Source: Podaxis mareebaensis (lineage: Eukaryota > Basidiomycota > Agaricomycetes > Agaricales > Agaricaceae). From it: a stretch of DNA of 64,000 nucleotides. The translations under genes were made by a program, and so were the position numbers. Location of the stretch: contig JAEUWP010000586.1 in NCBI GenBank assembly GCA_018524725.1, forward strand, positions 124,001-188,000, read 5' to 3'. The notes beneath the pieces were generated by a model. That model saw only the letters and a list, made by a program, of their open reading frames with translations. It was not told the origin of the DNA and did no database searches. Shown one piece after another: positions 9,331 to 19,682 of the stretch. Position 1 is the first letter of the stretch, and each line of letters opens with the position of its first letter.

Positions 9331-12160
9331 TCACGTTTGACCAACTTTGAATGCAGGCTTCACAACCCAAACCTTCTTTTCTTTACACTTCTCTCCAACC
9401 TCCCTTATCTTTGCCTCGATTGCAACCTTCTTCACCTTCTGTGTTTTCAGCTCCTGATATATAGTTTCCACGAGCAGCACAAAGCTGGCCATCTGCAACT
9501 CCGAGATCTTGTTCAAAAGGAATGGTAAATGAACGTCGGGGAAGGGGTTTTTTACTAGTGCCGCGGGTTTCTTGGTGACACTGGTCGTACTGTTCGACGA
9601 ATTCGAGGGGTTGGAAGAAGCAGAAATGTGGTCCGAGAGGCTTGGAACGGCAAAGTTGCCATTTGTTGTGGTGCCAGAGGCTGCTGTTGATGCGGGGGTT
9701 TTGAGGCTCGCCTTGTAGTCTTCGACGCAAGTTGAAACGAAAGTGAATGGGTCAATAGGGAAGGGGGTATCTACGGCAAGGATGGCTTCAACACTGGGGA
9801 TATCTTTCGATTAACCTTAACTCACCATTGAACATTTGTATCCGGTACTGATTGAATGGTTCATACTCGCACTCTCCAATCCTCGCTTCCCAACATGGTC
9901 CCTTTGAAAAGGGGACAAGCGGAACCACAACCTTCCGCTTTTTTGCTTTCTTGTCAGGATCAGCTGCTTTGCGTTTCGGAGGCGGAGGGGGCGGAGGCAT
10001 GTCCGGGAAATCAGGTAGCATGGGCGGCGAAAGGTCCCGAATGTCCTCATATAGCATCTCGGGTTCTTCATCGTCGTCCACAAGCCAACTATCGGTGTCC
10101 GAATCGGCCTCCTCGTCATCACCATCTTCCTCGTCATCATCTAGTACATCATCCGCATCTCCCATTGGCTCCTCTTCCCATTCTGCACCACTGTCATAGC
10201 CATAGTCGAACTCTACGACATCTTTTGCGAACGGCCTTCGAGGACCTATGATTTTGGAGCTCCGCGTCCATGTTCCAAAGTACCCTGGCCGCGCATCTTC
10301 GTGATAGATGAACACCTTTGCGGGGAATAGGTCGCGGTCTTGCAGTTGATTCAGGAGAATTCGCACTTCGTTGTCATCGCCTGCAACCTCCGCTTCTGAC
10401 AGTTTTGCGATAAGCTCTCGAACAGAATACGGGTTGTAGGTCTTAAATTGTGACCCTGGTCCTTTCCGTCTTGATTTTGGAAGTCTTGAGGAATCAAGAG
10501 GCGGAGGTAATGAAGCAAGGATACTCCGCAGTCGTTCTAGTTCGAAAGAGCAGGTGTTACTTGCGAATTGGTGCGGTGTGTAAGAGAGCGTACCTTGTGC
10601 AGTCATCCTGCCGACATCCGCTAAACTCTGTTGTGCATCCTGTGGATCCTGCATGACAACATCATCACTATCCTTCCCGTCTTCATGGTCCAAGTCTATG
10701 ATAACTGGGCCGGATTCATCGTCATTCGCCACCTCCTTTCCTTTCCGCTTTTTTGAGACTTCAAACCAGTTCTGCGGAGCCAGGACAGAGCCCTTCCTGA
10801 GGACGAATGGTTTAAACGTTCGCTCAAAGTCATTCTGAATACGAGACGGCCCTGCGCAGGATTCCCCTTCTTTTGGAGCGGATGCGGCTGATGCTTTGGG
10901 TTTGGAGAAGAAATTGGCCATAAGCGTCCGTGATTTGTTCTCGGCGTCCTTCGCTTTTCTCTCCCTCTCCACCTTGGCGGCTTTTTTCTCCAGCCGTTCC
11001 TTTTCCTGATCACCGGTGAGCATTGGAGCGTACTGAATGTTGGTGAGCTACCTTGGCAACCTTCTCTGGATCCTTGGGCTTCTTCGGACGGCCGGGCCCG
11101 TTATTTGGAGTATCGCTCTGCTGATTCTCGTCCTCCTGAGCTTTCTTCAATTTGACCGGTGTGCTGGTTTTCTCATTGTCGGGTTTGTTGTTTAGGGGGA
11201 GCTCCGCCGGTTTATTGGACGCGTCCTTGGCTGCAGCCCGGTTAGTGCCTTTGGGGTCAAGGATAGCATCCCGTTCAGACTCGGCGAGGGCCTCAAACAT
11301 TTGCTTCAAGCGCTCTTTAGCCTAGAACGTAAAACGTGAATGTCGTCCGAAACTCAAATGGAGGTCATTCACACACCTGCACTCGTTCTGATAAACGGAC
11401 CCCTGCCTTCTTTCGCACGCTCTTAGGTAGCCAATCCCTGTGGTTCTCCTTGACCTCCCACCGCCACACGCATACAGCCGCGGGGACCTTTGATCCGTTG
11501 GGTGCCTCAAGGCCATAGTTGTTACGAGATAGGACAGACTTGATAGCTTGCTCCACGACTTGCAAGGGAAGAATCGATTTGGCTGAGGCTAGTCTAGAGT
11601 CTTCATCATCCTCCTGAGGCGGCATCAACTCTTGTTGTACATATTTTACAAGAGCGGCGAGCGTTTTGTCGCTAGAGATATTGCTAACGTAAACAAAAGG
11701 CCAGCCGTGCAGTCAGGTGCTTACCTCTCATGCCCGAGTTTCGCAATCACTGGCAAATGCTCCTCCGGGATAGACTGTAGTGGCGGTTCCTGGTTCTCAA
11801 TTCTTTGTTCAATCATCTCCCTGAATTTCACGATTTCTGCGAAGAGGGGAATCAGAAACAAACCCAAGAAAAACCCACTAATCACCAAACCTTGCAGAGT
11901 TTCGGATAACTTCTCCAAAGACATTGGTTTCTGTTTGAAGCTGACCTTGCCATTCTTCAATTCAGCGATGACATGCTTCTCTTGCTTTTCTATAGGAGTT
12001 TGGCGCGCTTGAGTGAGGGGGACAATGAAAACGACGCGTCGTGTCTTACTTTCCGGACTTTGCGATATGGCTGTAATTAGGGATTAAATTCATTAAACCT
12101 GAGCGTGGGCCCGAAGCACCATAAACCCGACATACCCTTCGTAATATTTACTTCGGACAT
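9331..12160 (-). CDS. CAC1: Chromatin assembly factor 1, large subunit (p150/Cac1)
   Basis: Large subunit of the CAF-1 histone H3-H4 chaperone, which deposits nucleosomes behind replication forks. Nine exons, read on the minus strand, give roughly 790 residues. In order they carry a Lys/Glu/Arg-rich helical region (EKERLEKKAAKVERERKAK), a PCNA-binding-like segment (TLMANFFSKP, with the usual Gln replaced), the diagnostic block HEDARPGYFGTW with DYGYDSGAEWEEE, an acidic D/E stretch, and a C-terminal winged-helix-like domain ending WVVKPAFKVGQT. The start at 12160 is set by a 25-nt first exon (MSEVNITK) spliced in frame to the rest. The 54-nt intron at 11837-11890 is in frame and stop-free. The gene is divergent from RFC2, 164 bp from start to start. 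Confidence 0.88.
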
Positions 12161-12324
12161 GCTCGATGCACCAGTGGCTTGGAGGGGGGGACGGTGCACA
12201 CGAGGTAGGGGATATGGCCAAATTAGCAAGGAAAAGTGGGACGTGGGAATGAGGTGGACGCGACTGTGACAATCCATTACTGACGCGTGCGTCACATCAC
12301 AATTCGCGTTTCTCGTCCCCCAGA
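12161..12324. promoter_or_regulatory. Bidirectional promoter with three MCB-like sites
   Basis: The 164 bp between the divergent starts of CAF-1 (minus) and RFC2 (plus) hold ACGCGA at 12258-12263, ACGCGT at 12283-12288 and TCGCGT (ACGCGA on the other strand) at 12304-12309. A further ACGCGT lies at 12034-12039 in the second intron of the CAF-1 gene. ACGCGT is the MluI cell-cycle box bound by fungal MBF (Mbp1/Swi6 type). Control of both genes by MBF is inference. Confidence 0.6.
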
Positions 12325-13711
12325 ATGGCTTCCAATTTCTTCAATTCAAGACAGGGTCCCAAAACCTCTGTCAAGCATGTGGTGGACCCAGCGCTACAAC
12401 CATGGGTGGAAAAATAGTATGTTGTATCTCTGTTTCTACAGTGGCTGAAGCTAACACACTTCAGTCGACCCAAGACGATAGATGATGTATCTGCTCAAGA
12501 CCATACGGTTGCAGTATTGCGAAAAACATTGACTTCAACGAACGTACGTCGCGCTCCGGAGTCATTAAACAAATTACTCACAGATTGCCTAGCTCCCCCA
12601 CATGCTTTTCTATGGTCCCCCAGGAACGGGAAAGACCTCTACCATCTTGGCCTTGGCGAGACAACTTTTCGGGTATTTTGGGCCTGTTTCGTAGCTGTGA
12701 ACTCACTTATAACTCCAACTCAGCCCAGACAACTTTAAGAATCGAGTACTCGAACTCAATGCCTCAGACGAACGGGGCATCACAATAGTCCGCGAGAAAA
12801 TCAAAGACTTCGCCCGTCAAACACCTCGAGCGCAAACCGTAGCCTCGGACGGCAAAACATACCCATGTCCCCCTTACAAAATTGTCATCCTGGACGAAGC
12901 AGACTCGATGACCCAAGACGCCCAAGGTGCCCTACGTCGCATAATGGAAACCTATGCTCGAATAACGCGATTCTGTCTTGTCTGCAATTACGTTACAAGG
13001 CAAGCCAACTCTCCAACGCTCCACTTTCTGCATATCCATGTAACATATGCTCGTACAGAATCATCGAGCCCTTAGCATCTCGGTGCTCAAAATTCCGCTT
13101 CACACCCCTCGACTCTGAATCCGCTGCCGCCCGTCTGGCCCATATAGCCCAGCAAGAACACGTTGAAGTCAACAAACCCGTAATCGATGCACTCATAAAC
13201 GTTTCAAACGGCGATCTTCGTCGTGCCATAACCTACCTCCAATCTGCATCCCGTCTCTCCTCAGCCTCTGACCCACCTGCACCCATCCTACCCTCCGACA
13301 TCCAAGAGATTGCCGGAGTGGTACCTGACAAAGTTATTAACGACTTTGCGCGGACGCTGGGGATTGAAGTTGATGACGATGACATAGACATGGACGATAG
13401 CAAATTGAAGAAACCCAATTTCTCAGCGATCCAAAAGAAAGTCAAGGCGATCATTAGGGAAGGATACTCAGCAACACAAATACTTTCCCAGGTCAGTAGC
13501 CTATTCCTTGTGTATAATAAAATCTATTAATCATAATCTCGCAAAATAGCTTCACGATCTCGTGGTCCTCCATCCTATCCTGAATAGCAAGCAAAAGTCA
13601 GCCTGTGCGCTGGTGTTTGCCGAAGCTGATAAAGCTCTTTGCGATGGTTCAGATGAGGAGCTGTGGGTTCTCGAGACCGCTCTCCGCGTGCACAAAGCCG
13701 TGTCATCATGA
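12325..13711 (+). CDS. RFC2: Replication factor C small subunit (yeast Rfc2 / human RFC4 type)
   Basis: AAA+ subunit of the clamp loader that places PCNA on primer-template junctions. Exons 12325-12416, 12465-12543, 12593-12672, 12724-12999, 13059-13491 and 13550-13711 give 373 residues. Visible motifs are YRPKTIDDV, Walker [22 protein letters not shown], Walker [27 protein letters not shown] and the SRC arginine finger (ASRCSKF). The blocks [10 protein letters not shown] and IAGVVP place it with yeast Rfc2/human RFC4 rather than the other small subunits. The fourth intron (13000-13058) has a GC donor; no GT donor there keeps the conserved VTRIIEPL junction. An insertion of about 15 acidic residues ([14 protein letters not shown]) lies near residue 260. 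Confidence 0.92.
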
Positions 13712-14076
13712 CCTCTCATGCCCATAGATATCCAGTGTACTTTTATTCGCTTTATTTAACTTCAACACACTTTGGATCCCATCCTGATCCTCCAAATATG
13801 AAATCGTGTCATCGTTATCATCTCTTTATAACGGCAAGTCTACAATACAACTCCGCAGGACGGATATGATCCAAATACAGAGGGGACAACTCGCACATCA
13901 GCATGACACTTCCATGAATCATTATGCAAAAGATGAAAAACATGACGTTATCATAATGGTGTGAATGAGAGCGCAGGAAAAAAAGGGGAGGACTGGGAAT
14001 CTACTCTGCAACATACATGGTAGAAAAGCAACAACAAAAAAGCACGAGAAAGGGATAAGGTGATCAATCACTTGCT
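13712..14076. other. Intergenic region between convergent RFC2 and SSB genes
   Basis: About 365 bp holding the 3' UTRs and polyadenylation regions of two convergent genes. A-rich runs near 13975-14040 fit the SSB 3' UTR. No gene seen. Confidence 0.5.
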
Positions 14077-16344
14077 TCACCGGATACCAGCGGTGGCTTT
14101 TTGGAGGGCACGCTTAATGCCAAGTTGAGCCTTCTTAAGCTCATCAGCTGTCGAGTCCTCAATCTCCAACTTCTCGAGAGCACGGGCAAGCTCAGCCTCG
14201 ACCTGGGCCTTGGCTCCACGCTTGAGCTTCATGCCAATCTCAGGCGAGGTGATGGTGCTCTCGACCTGGTGGATGTAAGCTTCAAGGTCAGACTTGGCCT
14301 CATGACGAGCGGTGAAGTCCTTGTCAGCCTGCTTGAATTGCTCGGCATCCTTGATCATCTGCTCGATCTCAGCGGACGAGAGACGACCAACAGAGTTGGT
14401 AATGCCTGTAGAATAATATATTAGATTCCCGGTGACCTAGGGTCAATAACAAGAAACTCACTGATGGAAGCCTTGCGACCGGAGGTACGGTCCTGGGCGG
14501 TGACCTTCAAGAGACCGTTAGCGTCAACCTCAAAGGTGGTGACGAGCTCGGCCTGGCCACGGGGCATGGGAGGGATACCAGTGAGCTCGAACTCGCCAAG
14601 GAGACGGTTGTCGCGGCACTGGGTACGCTCACCCTCGTAGACAGGGAAGGTGACAGTGGTCTGGTTGTCCTCAACAGTGGTGAAAACACGGGACTTGTTG
14701 GTGGGGATGGGAGTGTTACGGGGAACGACGACACCGAAGACGTCACCCTGCATGGCAACACCAAGAGAGAGGGGAGCAACATCGAGAAGGAGAAGGTCCT
14801 TGGTCTGCTCAGAGGTCTGGCCAGTAAGGACGGCGGCTTGGACGGCAGCACCGTAGGCAACGGCCTCATCGGGGTTGATGGACTTGTTGAGTTGACGGCC
14901 ACCGAAGTACTCCGAAACGAGAGCCTGGATCTTGGGGATACGAGTGGAACCACCGACAAGGACAATATCATCGACCTTCTCGCGGGCCATCTTGGCATCC
15001 TTCAAAACCTTCTCAACGGGCTCGAGAGTAGACTTGAAGAGAGCAGCGTTGATCTCCTCGAAACGAGCACGAGTGATGTTGGCAGAGAAGTCCTCACCCT
15101 ATACAAATAAAACTCAGCATTCTGCACTTCATATACAAAGTAAATGAGGGCCAACCTGATAGAGGGAGTCGACTTCAACGGTGGTCTGAGTGACGCTGGA
15201 GAGTGTCCTCTTGGCACGCTCGCAGGCAGACCTGAGACGCCTGAGAGCACGGGCGTCATCGGAGATGTCGAGCTTGGTCTTCTTCTTGAACTCATTCTTG
15301 AAGTGCTCAAGGAGGGCGTTGTCAAAGTCCTCACCACCAAGGTGAGTATCACCAGCAGTAGCCTTCACGGCGAAGACACCGCCGCTAATGTTGAGGAGCG
15401 AAACATCGAAGGTTCCTCCTCCAAGATCGAAAATAAGGACGTTCTTCTCGGCCTTGGATTGGCGGTCGAGACCGTAGGCAATGGCAGCAGCAGTAGGCTC
15501 GTTGATGATACGGAGAACATCAAGGCCGGCGATAGTGCCAGCATCTTTGGTAGCAAGACGCTGAGAGTCATTGAAGTAGGCAGGAACACTAAATAAATCA
15601 ACAATAAATAAGGTTCAATCTGTTCCAATGTCAAGTAGAAGACAAAATTGTACGCACGTGACGACAGCCTTCTTGACGGTCTTGCCAAGCTTAGCCTCGG
15701 AGATTTCCTTCATTTTGGTGAGAACCATAGCAGAAATTTCCTGGGGGCTGAAGGTCTTCTCATCGCCGAGGTAGTTGACCTTGATCAGAGGTGATCCATC
15801 CTTCTCAACAACCTCGAACGGCCAGTGGGACATGTCCTGTAAAATATGTCAGAGAGACGACGCGTCGAGAAGTGGACGATCGGCCGACCTTCTTCACATC
15901 TGGATCGCTGTAAAATAGGTAAATTTCTCAATCTCCAGAAAATTGGCAGTAAGTGGTATGGTACTCACTCATAGCGACGGCCAATGAGACGCTTGGCGTC
16001 GAAGACGGTGTTTTTGGGGTTCATCGCCGCCTGGTTCTTAGCGGCATCACCAATCAAACGCTCCTCAGCAGAGAAAGCGACGTATGATGGGGTTGTGCGG
16101 TTACCCTCTGCGCAAAGCGGAAAACGTGTTAAGACCATGTAGGAAAACCATTATCACAGAAAAGGGTACGAACGATCGTTGGCAATGATCTCGACACGGT
16201 CATTTTGCCAAACACCAACGCAGCTATAATGAACGTCGAGCAATAAGATATATGATCGTTGCTGTTATTTAGAGGGATGACCTACGAGTAGGTGGTGCCG
16301 AGATCAATACCGACAGCGCCCTCAAAGACGTCCTCTGCAGACAT
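14077..16344 (-). CDS. SSB1: Ribosome-associated Hsp70, Ssb type
   Basis: Cytosolic Hsp70 of the Ssb class, which binds ribosomes with the Zuo1/Ssz1 complex and helps fold nascent chains. Eight exons give about 615 residues. The ATPase domain shows [45 protein letters not shown] and [11 protein letters not shown]. The substrate domain includes [12 protein letters not shown]. The C-terminus ends [19 protein letters not shown] rather than the EEVD of Ssa-type Hsp70s, and [11 protein letters not shown] plus KLKRGAKAQ match Ssb. The start at 16344 gives the N-terminus [16 protein letters not shown]. It is convergent with RFC2 and divergent from the mitochondrial uS2 gene, 151 bp away. Strong codon bias (many GGC/CTC/AAG codons) suggests high expression. 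Confidence 0.9.
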
Positions 16345-16495
16345 TTTTTAGTTTTTAAGAGAAGAAGGGGATAAGGGAGTTGGTGGGATAAGGTGAAGAT
16401 GGATGGAGGGTCGATGGAGGAGAAAAAAAATCGATGGGTGAGGTAAGCAACTACTTTGAATTTGGCACAGCCACCGCAACTCCATTTTCGACTCC
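16345..16495. promoter_or_regulatory. Shared promoter of SSB and mitochondrial uS2 genes
   Basis: The 151 bp between divergent start codons are purine-rich on the plus strand (runs of GGATGGAGGG and GAGGAGAAAAAAA). No TATA box was seen. Bidirectional use is inferred from the spacing. Confidence 0.4.
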
Positions 16496-17462
16496 ATGTC
16501 CTCCCAGCACATCCGCCCGTGGCTGGCCGCTGCCGTGCGATGCTCTCGGTATTCCCTCCTAAAACCACCTACCCCGAAGCAGTTGCGTACTCTTACAACA
16601 GAAGCACCGCGTCGTCTTGAGACAGCTGAGGACTGGGCCGAACTCACGAAACACAGGGAACAACTCGGTCTGCTGAGTGCGTCAACGTATCTCCGCGTTC
16701 TAGTTACACCTCATACTCACATCTCCTTCAGTCAATCAGCTCTCGCAGTATGGATCAGACCAGATACCAAATACTTCGTACAAGCCGAGCGACTCCCTGC
16801 ATAAACCCCAAGCACAAGGCACGCTCTCGGCACTTTTGGCCGCTGGAGCACATTTCGGACATGCATCGACACGAATGAACCCAAACTTCATGCCCCATGC
16901 ATATGGTACCCGTGCAGGTATCACCATCATCGACCTCGACCAAACCCTCCCTCTCCTCCGTCGTGCTGCCAACCTCGTCCGAGCTGTCGCTAAAAGCCGA
17001 GGTTCGATAGTGTTCATTGGAACGCGTCCTGACCTGCAACCCGTAGTCCAAAAAGCTGCTCAGCGCCTTGGAAAACAAGGATACTCAGTTGGTGACCGCT
17101 GGCTACCGGGTACTCTGACCAACCGCCGACATTTCTTCGGGAACAGTGTCAACAAGCTCAAAGCAATTCCCGACCTGGCTATCATCCTCAACCCTATGCA
17201 GAACATGAACGCTATTCGGGAGTGTGCGGCGGAGCATGTTCCCACAATTGGTATCATTGACTCCAACGTCGACCCACGGATCGTCATGTACCCCATCCCC
17301 GCCAATGATGAGAACACGAGAACAGCAGAGTTGGTTGCTGGAGTTCTTAGCATTGCTGGTCGAGAAGGCGTTGCCATTGCTGATGCAGAGGCGGAGAGGT
17401 ATGCTGAGACTTACACGAAACGTCTACGGCAAAGGCGGGCATCACATGGATTCAGAGATTAG
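16496..17462 (+). CDS. MRPS2: Mitochondrial small-subunit ribosomal protein uS2m
   Basis: Two exons (16496-16676, 16732-17462) give 303 residues. An N-terminal stretch rich in Arg, Ser and Leu (IRPWLAAAVRCSRYSLLK) looks like a mitochondrial targeting peptide. The uS2 domain follows, with AAGAHFGHASTRMNPNFMPH, GITIIDLDQTL, SIVFIGTRPDLQPVV, RWLPGTLTNRR, PDLAIILNP and GIIDSNVDPR. These are the standard S2 blocks for 16S/15S rRNA binding. The yeast counterpart is Mrp4. The intron donor GTGCGT at 16677 and acceptor at 16731 join phase 1 to phase 1. Its stop lies only 10 bp from the stop of the convergent TRP2 gene. Confidence 0.9.
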
Positions 17463-17472
17463 TATCTATATT

Positions 17473-19273
17473 CTAAGCTACTTGGTTGCGCGATTGATTT
17501 TGTTGGATTTGGTACCAATGCTCTGGTAGATAGGATTGGATCAGTCCACTTGAAAGTATTCTTAATATAATATTCATACCTTCTGCTTCCTTCAATGCGC
17601 GAACATTGCCACCCAACTTGTTGATCGTCTCAATGTACTCGTCTTCCTCCACACTATCGAAAACGATACCGCCTCCTGCTTGCAAGTATGCAGTACCGTC
17701 CTTGAAGACCATGGTACGAATGGCGATACAAGTATCCATTTCATCATCGGCAAAGTCGAAGCGTCCAACAGCCCCAGCATAGACACCGCGCTTCTCTTGC
17801 TCCAAAGAGGAGATGATCTCTATAGCCTTGATCTTGGGGGCACCGGACACTGTCCCAGCAGGGAAGATGGACCTGAAAGCATCGAACCTAAAGTTCACGA
17901 AGAATTAATTTGGCAAAAGGTGGGTATATAAAATGAGCCACACCTTGTCTTTCCTTCACGTAGGAGACCAGAAACTTGCGATGTGATGTGGATGACATGG
18001 CTGAATTTTTCAAGTTTCATCAGGTGGTCGACCTTGACAGTCTTGGGTTGGCAGACGCGGTTCACATCATTTCGAGCAAGATCCACAAGCATGATGTGTT
18101 CTGCCCGATCCTTCTCCGAAGCAAGGAGAATGGCACCTAACTTCTCATCCTCTGGTGTCTGATGTCAGCCCCCTTTCGGATGAATAGCTATTGCATAAAG
18201 CATACCTTCTGGTGTCTTGCCTCGCTTCGTTGTGCCGGCAATAGCGTGGTTAAAGACGACGTTCTTCTGAACCTTGCACAGTGTTTCCGGACTAGCGCCG
18301 GTCACTTGGAAATCGCCAAAGTCAAGGTAAAACATGTATGGCGAGGGGTTAACTTGGCGAAGATGACGATAAGCGTTGAAAGGATGAAGATCGGTTTTCC
18401 GCGCTATGCGCTGAGATGGGACGGCCTGGATGATATCGCCGGCAACGATGTGCTCCTTGAGTTTCGTCACGAAGCCTTCATAACCGGCCTTTCCAACGTT
18501 GGAAACGCCCTCATTTCCAAGTGTGACCGGAGGCTGGTATGGTTCTGGCGTTACTGTGCTAAGAAGAGTCTTGGCTAACCGACGAGCCTTAGCCACTGCA
18601 GTTTGGTATATGAAAGGGAGGTTTCCGGGGGGTGAAGTCTTGGGGCTGAAGACATGAGAGACGACTTTAAGAGTTTGGAAGATGTGGTCATAGATGAGGA
18701 GAGTATCAACGAGCATGAAGACAGCTTCAGGGATTCCTAGAGTATCGCGAAGCTCTGTCTTTGTCCGGGGCTCGAAGTGTTGGATGCAGTCGTAGGCGAC
18801 ATAACCTATAGCGCCGCCAGTAAACGTCGGGACTTCGGGTATCTTGACGTATTGGTGTAGGGAGAGCTCCTTCTGCAAAGCAACCATAGGATCGCCAGTG
18901 ATTTCCTCATTTGGCCCGGTCTTGATGATTTTCAATGGATCTAAGGCAAGATGGGTTCCAGTCAAAAACGTTGTCAGGGTTTTGTGATGACTCACCGGCG
19001 CCGATGAAACTATATCGCGCAACGTTCTCTCCCCCGATAACAGACTCGAGAAGAAAACTGTACTTGGAGTCCTTGGCAACCCGTAGGTAGGCCATGACTG
19101 GGGTGATCATGTCTGCAGGAAGTTCGACATAGATTGGGACGCAATTTCCCTTCTTTTCATGAACGATTAGCTGCTCGATAGTTTGGTAAGAGGGATATGC
19201 GGTGAGTTTCTAGACGCTGCATTAGCAATGGATTGTGGACAGCGAGGAGATAGAAGGGTACCTGGGGATCCAT
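17473..19273 (-). CDS. TRP2: Anthranilate synthase component I
   Basis: Catalyses the first committed step of tryptophan synthesis, chorismate plus ammonia or glutamine to anthranilate, with a separate glutamine amidotransferase partner. Six exons give about 520 residues. The N-terminal domain carries the tryptophan feedback motif LLES (in [17 protein letters not shown]). The chorismate-binding domain has [60 protein letters not shown] and GAVGRFDF. The start at 19273 gives a short first exon (MDPQ). The final 57-nt intron is in frame and stop-free; splicing gives ALKEAEEHWYQIQ, the expected type of C-terminus. It converges on MRPS2 with 10 bp between stops and is divergent from SHQ1. Confidence 0.92.
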
Positions 19274-19682
19274 CGTCGGTTGTTGGTGCATTCCAGCGGT
19301 ACAACTGGATCCTTTATAGATAGAAGAGTCGGCCACGTCTATAGACGGAAGGGCATGAACTTAATGAGATGTGGCGGAGTACCCGCGGCCGACAAGTGAT
19401 CGGAGTTTCGATGGAACACGACCAAAATAGTCGTCGGGCCCAGCTTTTTCGCCCACTGCTATAGCATCTCGCACGAATCCCCTTCTCACCTCTTTATACC
19501 GCCTACCATTCCCTACCAACCAAGCTAATAACTCGGCCGAGGCGATATCGTCTGCTCGCGAAACACAAGGATCAACCGACGCGAAACCGACCCACTGCCC
19601 AGCGCTGTTATCAATCTCCCTGTCTCAATAACTTCTGCATCGCCCCTTAACGCGCCGAGGTACAATCTGTCAGCTATCCGTC
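19274..19682. promoter_or_regulatory. Shared upstream region of TRP2 and SHQ1
   Basis: 409 bp between divergent starts. I looked for a Gcn4-type TGACTC element upstream of TRP2 and did not find one. No TATA box near either start. Contents otherwise unassigned. Confidence 0.4.

Noticed and set aside
15129..15368. A separate small Hsp70-like gene
   Set aside because: It is an internal exon of the Ssb-type Hsp70; the apparent start Met is a Val-Lys-context alternative start.
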